Of a stretch of DNA of 64,000 nt, positions 53,442-63,896 are shown piece by piece. The stretch comes from AP-15 sp963737145 (lineage in GTDB: Bacteria; Pseudomonadota; Alphaproteobacteria; ATCC43930; CGMCC-115725): assembly GCA_963737145.1 (NCBI GenBank), contig CAVTRO010000001.1, positions 682,001 through 746,000 on the forward strand. Reading direction: 5' to 3'. Made by a program: the position numbers and the translations under genes. Position 1 is the first letter of the stretch. Every line of letters starts with the position of its first letter. Under the pieces are notes generated by a model. It searched no databases. It was not told where the DNA came from and saw nothing but the letters and a program-made list of their open reading frames with translations.

Positions 53442-54013
53442 TCACCCGAGGAATCGCGACCGAAGGTGCGTCCGGAGAAATTGGCGAAACTCGCGGTACG
53501 CATAGATTTCAAGTTGGCGTAAAGCGGCGATCTTGTCGTATACGTCGTCTGGCGCGCTACTGAAACGCTGGCGGACGAGCTCGACTTGCTCAAAATAGAG
53601 TTCGTACCGTTCGGCGTCGAGCGAGTAGCCCATTTTCGATCTGGTTCGGCTCGGCCCCCTTGCCGAGAAGCAGGCTGACGCACTCGGCATGGCCCTCCTG
53701 CGCAGCCATGAGCAGCGGGAAGGCGCCGTCGATGCCGTTGATCTGGTTCGGCTCGGCGCAGTTGCCAAGGCGAAGGGTCCGGCAGTGCTTCACGATGGCG
53801 GCGGTCTCTACCTCGGTGACGATGAGGCCGATGAACTGGCAGCGTCGGTGCCAAATTAGCCGGCGGCTCCTCGTAGACTGGCGCGGGTGAGGGCGGCTCG
53901 TAAACTGCCGGTTGCTGGTAGACTGGCGGAGGTGGGGGCGGGTATCTCACATAGGGAGGTGGATAATAATATGCGGGTGCTTCCACGACCGAGAGCTTAC
54001 CGGTTCGCGCCAT
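53442..54013 (-). pseudogene. Decayed ankyrin-repeat protein gene
   Basis: In three different frames: a tyrosine/proline-rich start (PAYYYPPPYVRYPPPPPPVY), an ankyrin repeat (GAFPLLMAAQEGHAECVSLL then LGKGAEPNQIENG) and a helical end (YSLDAERYELYFEQVELV then RQRFSSAPDDVYDKIAALRQ). At least two frame changes separate them. Not expressible as one protein. Confidence 0.65.
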
Positions 54014-54565
54014 CCTTTCTGTCTCCGCCAGCCAGGGAATGTGGAACCGGGCTCCCCCTGCCTTCCCCCACTCATGATGAGATACGAGGATGCCCTGGGA
54101 TACAAGGGGAGACGCAGGAGGGTGCTGAAAACCACAGCAGAGCTAATCCGCCAAATCGCTTAGGTACGCCGGGAGACAGGGGATTGGCGGAGGAGGCGGG
54201 ATTCGATCAAATCCAAAGCTGCATAGTAATTTCAATGACTTGGATATGGGGTCGACACGATTTGTGAGTTCGCAGGTGATCTATTTTGTGACTCCAGCCT
54301 CATTGTGATGAAATCGAATTACCGTTCCCCACCTCCAGTTGCCACCAATTTCAGCGTGAAGTATAATATTCCCCGCCTAAGATCCTCGAATGGGTATCCG
54401 ATCATGTAGCAGGGCTAAAGATGCGCTGATCCTTTTCGATCCGCTTCTCCTAACACTGCGCTCTCTTTGTTGATCGGCGAGCACTGTTTCTAATACCGGA
54501 TTTCCCTGCGGTCGGTGTTGGTGCATTGTGGTTTACGATGACAACTAAACCCGGAGGGCCAGATC
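54014..54565. other. Gene-free stretch
   Basis: No credible gene, RNA or repeat recognised; base composition is less GC-rich than the surroundings near 54230-54420, consistent with foreign or decayed DNA. Confidence 0.5.
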
Positions 54566-55310
54566 ATGCGCTTGAAAGACAAAGTTGCGATCGTTACTGG
54601 TGGTGCCCATGGCATGGGCGAGGCAGAAGCGCGTCTGTTCGCAGCGGAAGGCGCAAAGGTCATCGTCGCCGACATCCTGGAGCATGAAGCCGAAATCAGT
54701 TGCTGGCGACATTCGGGCCGGTGGAGAAGAGGCCATGGCCGCGAAGATCGACGTAACCAGTGAATCGGAGTGGGTGGGGCTGATCGCCAAGGCGGTGGCA
54801 ACCTACGGGAAACTGGACATCTTGGTGAACAACGCGGGGATCTCGGGCAGTTCGGTCGGCGATCCGGATGGACTGGAAGGCTGGCATCGTATCATCGCCG
54901 TCAACCAGACCAGCGTCTTCCTCGGCACAAAGCTCGCCGCTGAGCAAATGGCGAAGACCGGTGGCGGGTCGATCATCAACATCAGTTCCATTATGGGCTT
55001 TGTCGGCAGCACCAGCGGACATCCGGCTTATCATGCATCCAAAGGTGCGGTGCGGATCTACTCGAAAGCCGCAGCAGTGCGGTACGGCCCGTCTGGGGTC
55101 AGGGTCAATACCGTCCATCCCGGCTACATGCCGCCGATGCTGAATGCGACCAATGCCGGTGAGCGCGCCGAAAAGATCGCCGCAACACCGTTGCGGCGGA
55201 TCGGGAAACCCATCGAGGTCGCTTATGGCGTCCTGTTCCTGGCTTCTGACGAAGCCTCGTTCATCACCGGGACGGAGCTAGTGATCGATGGCGGCTTTAT
55301 CGCACAATGA
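54566..55310 (+). CDS. Short-chain dehydrogenase/reductase with apparent +1 indel
   Basis: The start frame gives MRLKDKVAIVTGGAHGMGEAEARLF with the TGxxxGxG NAD(P) motif; after 54695 it continues one frame over with VAGDIRAGGEEAMAAKID, NNAG, INISSIMG and the catalytic YHASKGA (Tyr-x3-Lys), ending GTELVIDGGFIAQ. Removing one A of AAA at 54693-54695 restores about 247 residues. CGGAGGG precedes the ATG. Classical SDR oxidoreductase; substrate unknown. It is one of the few well-preserved genes in the debris zone. Confidence 0.85.
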
Positions 55311-55377
55311 CGAGGCATTAGGCCGATGACTTGCGCGATTTGCCTCGTCGCGATCCCATGCTGACGAAGGGACGAAA

Positions 55378-56260
55378 ATGAACGTCAGGTCGACTGATTT
55401 TCGGGTGGAGGAGGGAGAAAAGGTTAAACTCGACAAGTGGCCAACTGCTGTGGAGCCGATTTACGAGTTGAAAAAGCACTATCAAAAGATCCTGGCAAAT
55501 CACGTTGACCAACTAAGTTCCCTGCAACAGCTTCTATACGCATCAAATCGCTATGCCCTCCTTCTGATATTTCAAGCGATGGACGCTGCGGGGAAAGATG
55601 GCGCAATCAAGCACGTGATGTCCGGGGTCAATCCGCAAGGTTGTCAGGTATTCAGCTATCAGACACCCCAGCGCGACGGAATTGCAGCACGATTTTCTGT
55701 GGCGGACCACCCGTGACCTGCCGGAACGCGGGCGGATCGGCATATTTAACCGATCCTATTACGAGGAGGTGCTAATCGTCCGCGTGCACCCCGAGATTCT
55801 CCGCAGCGAGGGAATTGCGGGTGGATCGCTCGATGAGAAGACGGTCTGGGAGAGCCGATTTCGCTCCATCGTGGATTTGGAAAAACATCTGCACCGCAAC
55901 GGCACCCGGATCGTGAAATTCTATCTCCACCTGTCGAAAGACGAGCAGCGAAAACGCTTTCTTCAACGCATCGATGAGCCTCACAAGAATTGGAAATTCA
56001 GCCTCGCCGACGTTGAGGAGAGAAAGGTCTGGAAACGCTATATGTCGGCTTACGAGGAGTGCCTCAGTGCGACAAGCACTCGCGAAGCGCCCTGGTATGT
56101 CGTTCCCGCCGACGACAAGGAGAATGCCCGGTTGATCGTTTCGCAGATCATTCTCGATACGCTCAACGGGCTGGAAATGGCGTATCCCGAGGTGAGTGCT
56201 GAACGGCGGCAGGAGCTACAGTCAATCCGCGAACGGTTGATAAATGGAGATCTGGATTGA
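55378..56260 (+). CDS. Polyphosphate kinase 2 family protein with apparent +1 indel
   Basis: First frame: WPTAVEPIYELKKHYQKIL and the Walker A segment FQAMDAAGKDGAIKHVMSGV with NPQGCQVFSYQTP; second frame: LQHDFLWRTTRDLPERGRIG and IFNRSYYEEVLIVRVHPEIL (Walker B/lid region) and the C-terminal EERKVWKRYMSAYEEC. Removing one C of CCCC at 55666-55669 joins them into about 293 residues, normal for PPK2. The enzyme phosphorylates nucleotides with polyphosphate or the reverse. GAAGGGA precedes the ATG. Confidence 0.88.
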
Positions 56261-56693
56261 ACTCGATCGCGGTGATGAGGCCGTTTGCGGCCCCGATTTG
56301 ATCGGCTACAGCGGGTCGAGACGCGAAGCAAATGCGACCACCGTCACCAATCAAACGACAAGTGAGATGACGCTGAGCACCATTGGAACCTAACCCGGTC
56401 GACAACCCCTCACGACGATGGGTACCCTTTTGTGGATGGATGCCCCGGTTGCCAGGAACGGCGAGATCGGGCGAGGCCGATAGAGGGGAGGCTCCCACGG
56501 AGCCTCTGATCGGCTACGGACGGACGTATCGTTCCATCTCCCGGAGTCCCAATTTAGAACGGCGGCTGCGTGTTTGATGGCTAGTCGGTTTCGAAAGCGG
56601 GACGAGAGCTTGGCCGAGGCCGTCCCACGGCCTTGATGGAGGTCAATACGGGTACTTTTTCCTATGGACCGAAAGGATAGCGGGTAAGTCGTC
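56261..56693. other. Gene-free stretch
   Basis: Contains a hairpin GAGGCTC/GAGCCTC near 56490-56508 without a T-run. Nothing else recognised. Confidence 0.45.
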
Positions 56694-57089
56694 ATGGGCG
56701 TTTACGGACGCTGGATTGTGCCCCGTCTGCTCGACCTCGCTATGCGGAACCGGCTACTGGACCATTATCGTCATCAGACGATCGCGTCGGCCCGAGGGCT
56801 GGTTCTTGAGGTCGGCGTCGGGTCTGGGGTGAACCTGCCCCTCTATGGCCCGGCAGTCACCCACGTGTTTGGCCTCGATCCATCCCCCGAATTGCTGCGG
56901 CTCGCGAGGAAACGAGCGGCTGATATGGCCATTCCGGTATCGTTGCTCCGAGCCTCTGCGGAAAGAGCTAGGGTGGCTTCGGATGCTGGCAAGACCCTCT
57001 ATGAATTCGATGGGTTAGCCGTAGAAAGCGAGAACGCATGGCGACGCAAAGTCACGCAAAACCTCGGGGGGAAACGTGAACTCACCTGA
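56694..57089 (+). pseudogene. Truncated class I SAM-dependent methyltransferase
   Basis: The first roughly 90 codons match a UbiE-like methyltransferase: RGLVLEVGVGSGVNLPLYG is motif I and HVFGLDPSPELLRLARKRA follows. After SLLRASAERA the frame runs into unrelated sequence (TLYEFDGLAVESENAW), so the C-terminal half is absent. Confidence 0.7.
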
Positions 57090-57351
57090 AGTCGAGTCAC
57101 GTGGGAAGTCACGGGTCCGGATTCGACGTTCTTTCGACGTTCCTACGATTGGGAAAAAAAGCCGAGCCCCAGTCGCCTTGTGATTGGCCTCCACCTCGAG
57201 CTGCGGCATTGCCCGACAGGGTGCTTGACGGGTCTTGGCGGGGCGCTGGCGTGGTACATCCGTTTGACCCCGCGTTGGCCAGGTCTTCCGATGGGAGGAG
57301 GCGCGAGAGCGCCTCCCCACTCACACTGGTTTGTGGACGCTGTTTTGCTCG

Positions 57352-57867
57352 TCACCGGTTCCTGGTGGTGTTCATAGTAACGAGCCGGTACACGGACCGG
57401 TTATTGGCATCATTGCTTCGCGTCACCTCGCGACCGGCTTTGCGGAGACCGGTGATGGCCGCCCGCACGGTATGCGGCAGCCAACCAAGCCGCTGCCCGA
57501 TTTCCGTAACGGCAGCGCCTTCGGGTCGCTCGAGCATGCCAATCAGTTTCGCGCGCTTTGTGCTGGCGGGTCGTTGCTCAGCACCGCTGATACCGGCCGT
57601 CCCCAGATTGGCGTGCTCCGCTATGGGCTCAGGTGATGAAGGAGCCTGCTCTTCGTTAACCCCCTCACTGCCGCTAAGAGTTGCCGTCGGATCTGCTGCC
57701 CCCGTTGCCCCCGCTTGCTTGGTCCGAGCCGCTACTGAGGGTGACCGTGCCCGCCGATTGCCACGTTGCGGTTCGTGCTCGCTGTCGGGCGCCGGCCCGT
57801 TCGTGAGGCCGGTAACGACCTTTGCTTCCGTCTGCGTCTTTGCTCGCTTGCTCGTATGCTTGGCCAT
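57352..57867 (-). CDS. DUF3489 domain protein
   Basis: 171 residues from MAKHTSKRAKTQTEAKVV. A low-complexity charged middle is followed by KRAKLIGMLERPEGAAVTEI then GQRLGWLPHTVRAAITGLRK, the DUF3489 helix-turn-helix-like domain common in Rhizobiales mobile regions. Start at 57867 chosen as the conserved N-terminus; the longer frame upstream is rejected. Confidence 0.8.
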   Translation of the reverse strand: MAKHTSKRAKTQTEAKVVTGLTNGPAPDSEHEPQRGNRRARSPSVAARTKQAGATGAADPTATLSGSEGVNEEQAPSSPEPIAEHANLGTAGISGAEQRPASTKRAKLIGMLERPEGAAVTEIGQRLGWLPHTVRAAITGLRKAGREVTRSNDANNRSVYRLVTMNTTRNR

Positions 57868-58495
57868 GGCCTCGCTCTCCAAATCCGCACCGCGCCTGTC
57901 GCGATGCTTGCACCGCCTCAAGCCCAGCGCTCGGAGGCCAGGCGGGGCAGCGACCAGCAGGAGCCAGTGCCCACGGACAGCAATGCTCGTTTTGTGACGA
58001 AGTCGAGTGAAATAGAGCGGGACAACGCTTTTTCGGAAGCACAGTAGCTCAATCTCGAACGGCTCTACTGCTTCGCCGATCACAGACTGAGCAGCCGGGT
58101 ATTAATCAGCGGGCCCAACGCCGGGACTTTGAGGCGATCTGCTTCGAGCGGCACGTGCGAATATTGACGGCAACGAGCCGGACCGGAGATCTGGTCCTGA
58201 TTTGAGAGCTTTCCACGCCGCCATATTGGGGGTTAAAACTGACCCGTTTTGGCCCGCTTCCGCCGATTTAATGCCCGACCCCGCTCAAAGTCTCGGCTGA
58301 CGCAACCGCCAGCGAAAGGTGTGTCGCGCCAAGAGAACAGGAAATCACCTTTAGCCATTCACGACGTAATTTGCTGGAGATATTAACAGGCTCGCTACGA
58401 ATTACTAGGTGTCGCCATTACAGTGCCGCAATTCAGGAATATAAACTCAGGTTCAGCGAGGGTTTATCCCGCTCGTGTTTAGAGATGGGAGGTCA
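57868..58495. other. Gene-free stretch
   Basis: No supported gene. GGGTTAAAACTGACCCGTTT near 58233 resembles sequence often seen at IS21-type element ends, but no istA or istB is present, so this is only noted. Confidence 0.4.
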
Positions 58496-58909
58496 ATGTT
58501 GTCTAGCCAAGGTGGTCGGCCGCCGTTCGAGCCGACAGACGAGCAGCGCCGCAATGTCGAGATCATGGTCGGATTGGGAATCCCGCAGGACTGCATCTGC
58601 GTTATGACGCGGGACAAGAAGGACCGGCCGATCACCGAGGCGACCCTGCGCAAGCAATTCAAAAAGGAAATCGCGCAAGCCCAAGCCAAGCTCAACGTTA
58701 CGGTCGGCAACTTCATGGTCGCGACAATATTGGGGCGCGAGCCCCCGCCCGGCATCACGCCAATCACCGATCCGAAGATCAGGGCCAGCTTCGCGGAGCT
58801 GTTCGCGCGCACCCGGATGGGCTGGCAAACCACGGTCAAGACCGAGATCGCGAATGCCGATAGCAAGCCATTCGTGTACGTGGCGTACAAGGCCGACGCG
58901 AACATCTGA
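58496..58909 (+). CDS. Hypothetical protein, phage-small-subunit-like
   Basis: 137 residues from MLSSQGGRPPFEPTDEQRRN; a helix-turn-helix-like stretch RPITEATLRKQFKKEI follows. The GRPPFxPT-DEQRR opening is common among small DNA-binding proteins in Rhizobiales mobile regions. GGGAGGTCA gives an excellent ribosome site for the ATG at 58496. Function not known. Confidence 0.65.
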   Translation: MLSSQGGRPPFEPTDEQRRNVEIMVGLGIPQDCICVMTRDKKDRPITEATLRKQFKKEIAQAQAKLNVTVGNFMVATILGREPPPGITPITDPKIRASFAELFARTRMGWQTTVKTEIANADSKPFVYVAYKADANI

Positions 58910-59163
58910 CGGCCGGAGCCGGTGCGGGTTTGGCATCCCCGCCGGTCCCGCATTCGAACGCACTGCGCTGTCTGGCATTCGGGCCGTGCGGCGCTCGCCT
59001 GTGTATCGGCACCGAAGCCGGCCCCTGCACGATTTCGGCTATTTGTTCATCGGGCGTTTAGAACTTTTGCTCGCCGAGGTCCCGACTGGCAAGCCGATCG
59101 GCACTCCACTTTGAGGTCACATAAAACAAGCGCGGTCAGGGTCTTGAGATGGCACCTCCTCGG

Positions 59164-60387
59164 TCATGGACCCGTGCCATTCATGTGGCGCTTATCCGAT
59201 ACTACTCGGCCTTCTTTCAGGACCAGTTGCAGACGCCGTACATTGGTGATGTCCTCGAGCGGATTGGCCCCGATCACAATCAAGTCGGCGAGCTTGCCGG
59301 CCTCCACAGTGCCCAGTTCGGCGCCGACGCCGCACACTTCAGCGCCATGGCGCGTGGCCGCTACCAGCGTCTGCCAAGGCGTCGCGCCGTCGCGAACCCA
59401 CAGCCCCATCTCGAGCAGCGCGGCGTCCTTGAGAGGGCCGATGTCGGAGCCCAACGCCATTCGTACACCGGCATCGAGCGCCTTGCGGAACCACGTGGCG
59501 TGCACGTCCGAGGCTGCCTCGGCACGGCAACACAGCGCATGCGAGAGCCCGCGTTGCGCAACCCAGGCGGCTTCGAACGGGTTGGTGGCCTGGCTGGCCG
59601 TAAGATGGCTGATGGCGAGGGTCGGCACGTACCACGTATCGTGCTCGAGCAGGAGGGCGATGCACTCGTCGTCCATGATGTAGCCATGCTCGATGCTGTA
59701 AGCGCCCAGCCGGATTGCATTCTTTACCGCATCCGGGTTGGTGGCGTGCGCCATGACCTTGAATCCGCGCTTCCGGCAGATTTCGAAGGCAGCGTGGATC
59801 TCGTCGTCGAGCAGGAACGAGTGGGTGTGGAGGTCCCATGCCGGCCCCATGATGCCGCCCGAGAGGTTAAGCTTGATGTGGTCAACGCCATTCTTGATCT
59901 GCTCGCGGATGGCTTTCACCCAACCATAGGGGCCGTCAACCTCCAGCGCATGACCCGAGGTCAGGAAGTGTCCCCCTGTGGTGGTGAGGAAATAACCGCT
60001 GGCGAACAGCCGAGGGCCGACATGCTGTCCGGAGGCGAAGGCCCGCTTCCATGCGACGTCCATGAAGTGATGGGCGCCGGCGCAGCGCAGTCCGACAATG
60101 CCGGATTCAGTAAGCGCGGCCGCGAGCCGGTGGCCGAACAGGGTCACCTGATCGGCGAGCGGCATCTCGTCGAGGGACAGGTAATCGGGATGGATGTGCA
60201 CGTCCCAGAGGCCGGGCATCAGGTACCCGCCTTTGAGATCGATCACCTGCGCGTCCCCGGCGCTGCCCGCCTCTCCGCTTGGCAGGATGGCGCGGATGCG
60301 GCCATCCTCGATCAGCACGGCACTATCCGGCCGTACCTTGGGCTCGACGCAGTCGATCAGGTTCGCATGAGAAAGGATTGTCTTCAT
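59164..60387 (-). CDS. Amidohydrolase family (imidazolonepropionase-like)
   Basis: 407 residues: MKTILSHANLIDCVEPKVRP, GLWDVHIHPDYLSL (HxH metal site), a Lys in GVDHIKLNLSGG, the later His in VMAHATNP and IEHGYIM and Asp in ALGSDIG. These are the binuclear metal ligands of the prolidase/imidazolonepropionase branch. Substrate unknown. AGGCGG precedes the ATG. Confidence 0.88.
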   Translation of the reverse strand: MKTILSHANLIDCVEPKVRPDSAVLIEDGRIRAILPSGEAGSAGDAQVIDLKGGYLMPGLWDVHIHPDYLSLDEMPLADQVTLFGHRLAAALTESGIVGLRCAGAHHFMDVAWKRAFASGQHVGPRLFASGYFLTTTGGHFLTSGHALEVDGPYGWVKAIREQIKNGVDHIKLNLSGGIMGPAWDLHTHSFLLDDEIHAAFEICRKRGFKVMAHATNPDAVKNAIRLGAYSIEHGYIMDDECIALLLEHDTWYVPTLAISHLTASQATNPFEAAWVAQRGLSHALCCRAEAASDVHATWFRKALDAGVRMALGSDIGPLKDAALLEMGLWVRDGATPWQTLVAATRHGAEVCGVGAELGTVEAGKLADLIVIGANPLEDITNVRRLQLVLKEGRVVSDKRHMNGTGP

Positions 60388-60855
60388 GACCGCCTATTCA
60401 GGCTGAGGTTGAGGTACTTGGCACCGAAGCCCAGATCTGCGTTGCCGACAAGGGGAGTGGCCTGCTGTTCGTCTGAGCAAACGGCAGTATTGGCACAAAA
60501 CCCCGCTTGTCAGCCAAACAAGCTGACCTCCGGTGAGCACGATCTAACCCAGGTTCAATCCGGAAGCAGCAGCTGTACCGGCTCGCCAATCGTCTGCCTT
60601 GAGGCCATAATAACCCGGCATACGGCTCGATCGACAACCATTCCAACTGCCTCCCCCCGATCGCCAAATCGGCGAACACCAGGACCCCGGCCAAGCTTCC
60701 GATTGCCCTCGGTCCGTCCACTGTGTGGTCTGGCACTCCCGCGCGATTTTGAGCATGCCACTCGCGCGTTCCCAGCGCCGCGCGGATCGGGCCTCCTTGG
60801 CGGGAGCGATTGCATTACCGATCAAGGGAGACATGAGCGAATGGTGGGGTCGTGA
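60388..60855. other. Gene-free stretch
   Basis: Overlapping short frames on the minus strand show no motif. Nothing supported. Confidence 0.45.
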
Positions 60856-61142
60856 TCACCCTGACTTCTGAAAGCGCTGCCATAGCCAGATCAGCGCGAG
60901 GACAAGCAATGACCCGATAAGCGCCGCAACGACATCTCGCAGAGAAATGGCAATTTTGTCGAGTCGGGGAAGATTCCGAACAGGCGGAACACCAGGCCGC
61001 CGACAAGAGCGCCGACCAGACCGACGCCGAGGTTGCGGAGAATGCCGAAGCCTTTGCGCTCCCGTGTGATTATCAGTCCGGCCGAGCTTCCCCCAAGCAG
61101 GCCGATAATGATCCATATGACGATGTGATCAATTGACGGCAT
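60856..61142 (-). CDS. GlsB/YeaQ/YmgE family membrane protein with apparent -1 indel
   Basis: First frame: MPSIDHIVIWIIIGLLGGSSAG and RNLGVGLVGALVGGLVFRLFG; after about 60967 the sense continues one frame over with LDKIAISLRDVVAALIGSLL and LVLALIWLWQRF. Adding one G (CCCGGACTC) joins them into about 95 residues with the family's hydrophobic glycine-rich helices. AGGAGAGTTTG precedes the ATG. Confidence 0.82.
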
Positions 61143-61247
61143 CAAACTCTCCTGCTTTTGAGCCGAGCCGAGGCCTTCATTTCCTCAGCCTGGTGATGGC
61201 TGGATGGTCGCGTGCCATAATCCATTGTGAACCAAGAGGAGACGCAA

Positions 61248-62407
61248 ATGGTTAAGGCGATAGTCATCGGCGCCGGCGTGATGGGCGCCTCGGTCGCGTA
61301 TCGGCTGGCTCAGGCCGGCGCGGCCGTTACGGTTCGGGAAGCCATGCGCATCGGCGGCGGTACCTCCGGCGTCAGCTTCGCCTGGACCAACGCGTACAAA
61401 AAACCGCCAAAAGCCTATCATGATCTGAATGTCGCCGGCATGAAGGCGCATGCCGCGCTGGCCAACGAGTTCGCGGCACGCCATGGTGGCACGGCGGCGG
61501 CAGTCTGGAATGGGAAGCCGAACCCGATAGAATGGCGCAGCGTGAAAACATCGAGCAGCTGCGATCCTGGGGCTATGCCGCGGAATGGATCACGCTGGAC
61601 CAGGTACGGGATTTGGAGCCCGACATTGATCCAGCGACGATCGACGATGCGCCGGTGGCGTTTTTCCCGGAAGAGGGTTGGCTCGATCCGGTGGTGTATG
61701 CACACGCCATGCTGTCCGCCGCGGGCCTTCGCCACGGCGCGAAAATAATTTGTGGGGCGCGGGTCGTGGACGTGATCATGGCCGGTGATCGTGTGACCGG
61801 CGTCCGCGTCGTTGACGGCACGCAATACAAGGCCGACACCGTGGTGAACTGTGCCGGTCGCTGGACGAACGAGGCAACCCGGGATGCCGGTCTGCACTTA
61901 CCGCTCGCGCCCATCGTAGGGTTTCTGGTGTTCACGCCCCCTGTTGCCGCCGGCTTGAGCCGTGTGGTCCGCACCGCCATAATCCACGCGCGCCCAGATG
62001 GCGCGGGGCGTCTGATGCTGCATTGGAACCCGACCGACGCGACATTGAGCTTCGACACGAGGCTCAGCCCGTCGATGCCGGAGGCGCGCGATCTGGTGCA
62101 GCGCGCCAGACAGTTGCTGCCCTCAATCGGCGAGGTCGAACCGGAGGCGGAGCGCATCGCCATCCGGCCGATCCCCGATGACCACCTGTCTGCCATCGGA
62201 CCGATGCCGCGGACATCCGGCTACTACATCGCCGTCACCCACAGCGGCGTGACGATGTCGCCGTTACTGGGCGCGGGCGCCGTGTGGTGTCCGGCTAATG
62301 GTTTTGCTGTTAATCGGCCCGACAAGTGTCAGTTGAAGAAACGGGCGGGCCGGAAATCGGCGAGCTCCGCCCTCTGCCGTCCTCCGCCGCCTTATTTGCT
62401 GAACTGA
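61248..62407 (+). CDS. FAD-dependent oxidoreductase (DAO family) with apparent -1 indel and altered C-terminus
   Basis: First frame: MVKAIVIGAGVMGASVAYRL (GxGxxG dinucleotide motif) to NGKPNPIEW; then, after a probable lost G at 61534-61535, AQRENIEQLRSWGYAAEWIT, AEFFPEEGWLDP-like sequence, VVNCAGRWTNEA and AVTHSGVTMSPLLG. After GAGAVW the family sense stops and the frame runs into unrelated residues to 62407, so the C-terminal substrate-binding end is missing or further frameshifted. Possibly a nonfunctional D-amino-acid dehydrogenase/glycine oxidase-like gene. GAGGAGACGCAA precedes the start. Confidence 0.75.
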
Positions 62408-62558
62408 CGCACGCATCTGGAACCCGATTGTTAGCTAGCGGAGGCTCGGCGGTTTTCGCGGCGCTCCGGAACAGGACGGCGGATGCCGCGAGGGTAGCCT
62501 GGGTGCTTGTTGGCGGCGCGTTACAATTCATGTCCTCGGAGCACGAAAGGCCACACTC

Positions 62559-63827
62559 ATGAATGCTCAAGAGACGCATTCTTCTGACCCTGCACTGGTT
62601 CATCTTCCGAGCCTCCTCCCGGAGTTGGAGGCGCTTTACACCGACGTGCACGCCCATCCCGAGCTGTCGATGCAAGAGACCCGGACAGCCGGATTGGGCG
62701 CGGAACGACTGCGCGCCGCCGGTTACAACGTGACCACGGCGGTCGGGAAGACCGGCGTTGTCGGGCTCTTGCGCAACGGCGCAGGACCGACGGTCATGCT
62801 GCGCGCCGATATGGACGCGTTGCCGGTCGAGGAGGCGACCGGCCTGCCCTATGCCAGCAAGATCAAGGCCAAGGACCGCGACGGGAAGACGGTGCCGGTC
62901 ATGCATGCCTGCGGCCACGATATGCATGTCGCCTGGCTGGTCGGCGCGACGACGCTGCTCGCGCAAGCCCGCGACACTTGGCAGGGGACGTTAATGGCGG
63001 CCTTCCAACCAGCGGAGGAGACGGGGGAAGGCGCCCAGGCCATGATCGATGACGGGCTCTTCGACCGCTTCCCCAAACCCGATGTCGTGCTCGGCCAGCA
63101 TGTGATGGTCGGACCGGCCGGAACCATAGGTGGGAGCGCCGGAGTGGTTACCTCCACGGGCGACAGCCTGCAAATCCGACTGTTCGGGCGCGGCGCGCAT
63201 GGATCGATGCCGCAAGCCAGCATCGATCCTGTGGTGATGGCGGCGGCAACGGTCATGCGCCTTCAGACCATCGTATCCCGCGAACTCGCCGCCGCCGAGG
63301 CCGCCGTGGTCACCATCGGGTCGTTGCAGGCCGGTACCAAGGAGAACGTGATTCCCGACGAGGCCGTCATCAAGCTCAACGTGCGCAGCTTCGATGAAGG
63401 GGTGCGCAAGCGCGTGCTCGCCGCGATCGAGCGGATTGTCAAGGCCGAGGCCGAGGCCTCGGGCGCTCCCCGGCCGCCGGAGATCACGCGCCTCGACCGC
63501 TACCCCCTCACAATCAACGATGCCGCGGCGAGCAAGCGCGTCGCCGACGCGTTCCGCCGGCATTTTTCCGCCGACCGCGTGCGCGAGACCGGACCAACGC
63601 CGGCGAGCGAGGATTTCGGATCGTTCGGCGCGGAGTGGCACGCGCCCTCGGTCTTCTGGTTCGTGGGTGGCACCGACCCCGAGCGCTACGCGAAAGCCAA
63701 GGACGCGGGCCAACTGAACGAGATCCCGACCAACCACAATCCGCGCTTTGCTCCGGTCATGCATCCGACCTTGCAGACCGGCGTCGAGGCGCTGATCGTC
63801 GCGGCGCGCGCCTGGCTGGCGCCATAG
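62559..63827 (+). CDS. M20 family amidohydrolase (hippurate hydrolase/IAA-amino acid hydrolase-like)
   Basis: 422 residues. VMLRADMDALPVEEATGLPYAS, MHACGHDMHVAWLVG, AFQPAEETGEGAQAMIDDGL and the C-terminal NHNPRFAPVMHPTLQTG give the metal ligands and catalytic Glu of M20D carboxypeptidases, which cleave N-acyl amino acids. The dimerisation domain insert is present (RLFGRGAHGSMPQ...). Substrate unknown. Confidence 0.93.
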   Translation: MNAQETHSSDPALVHLPSLLPELEALYTDVHAHPELSMQETRTAGLGAERLRAAGYNVTTAVGKTGVVGLLRNGAGPTVMLRADMDALPVEEATGLPYASKIKAKDRDGKTVPVMHACGHDMHVAWLVGATTLLAQARDTWQGTLMAAFQPAEETGEGAQAMIDDGLFDRFPKPDVVLGQHVMVGPAGTIGGSAGVVTSTGDSLQIRLFGRGAHGSMPQASIDPVVMAAATVMRLQTIVSRELAAAEAAVVTIGSLQAGTKENVIPDEAVIKLNVRSFDEGVRKRVLAAIERIVKAEAEASGAPRPPEITRLDRYPLTINDAAASKRVADAFRRHFSADRVRETGPTPASEDFGSFGAEWHAPSVFWFVGGTDPERYAKAKDAGQLNEIPTNHNPRFAPVMHPTLQTGVEALIVAARAWLAP

Positions 63828-63896
63828 GGCAGCCAATCGCGCCCATCCGGGATTGCAGAGCGGCGGATCACCCGGCTTGGCGTGGGAGAGCCCACG

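Noticed and set aside
62326..62562. 78-codon plus-strand frame between the FAD oxidoreductase and M20 genes
   Set aside because: GTG start without ribosome site and no recognisable motif; too weak to list as a gene.
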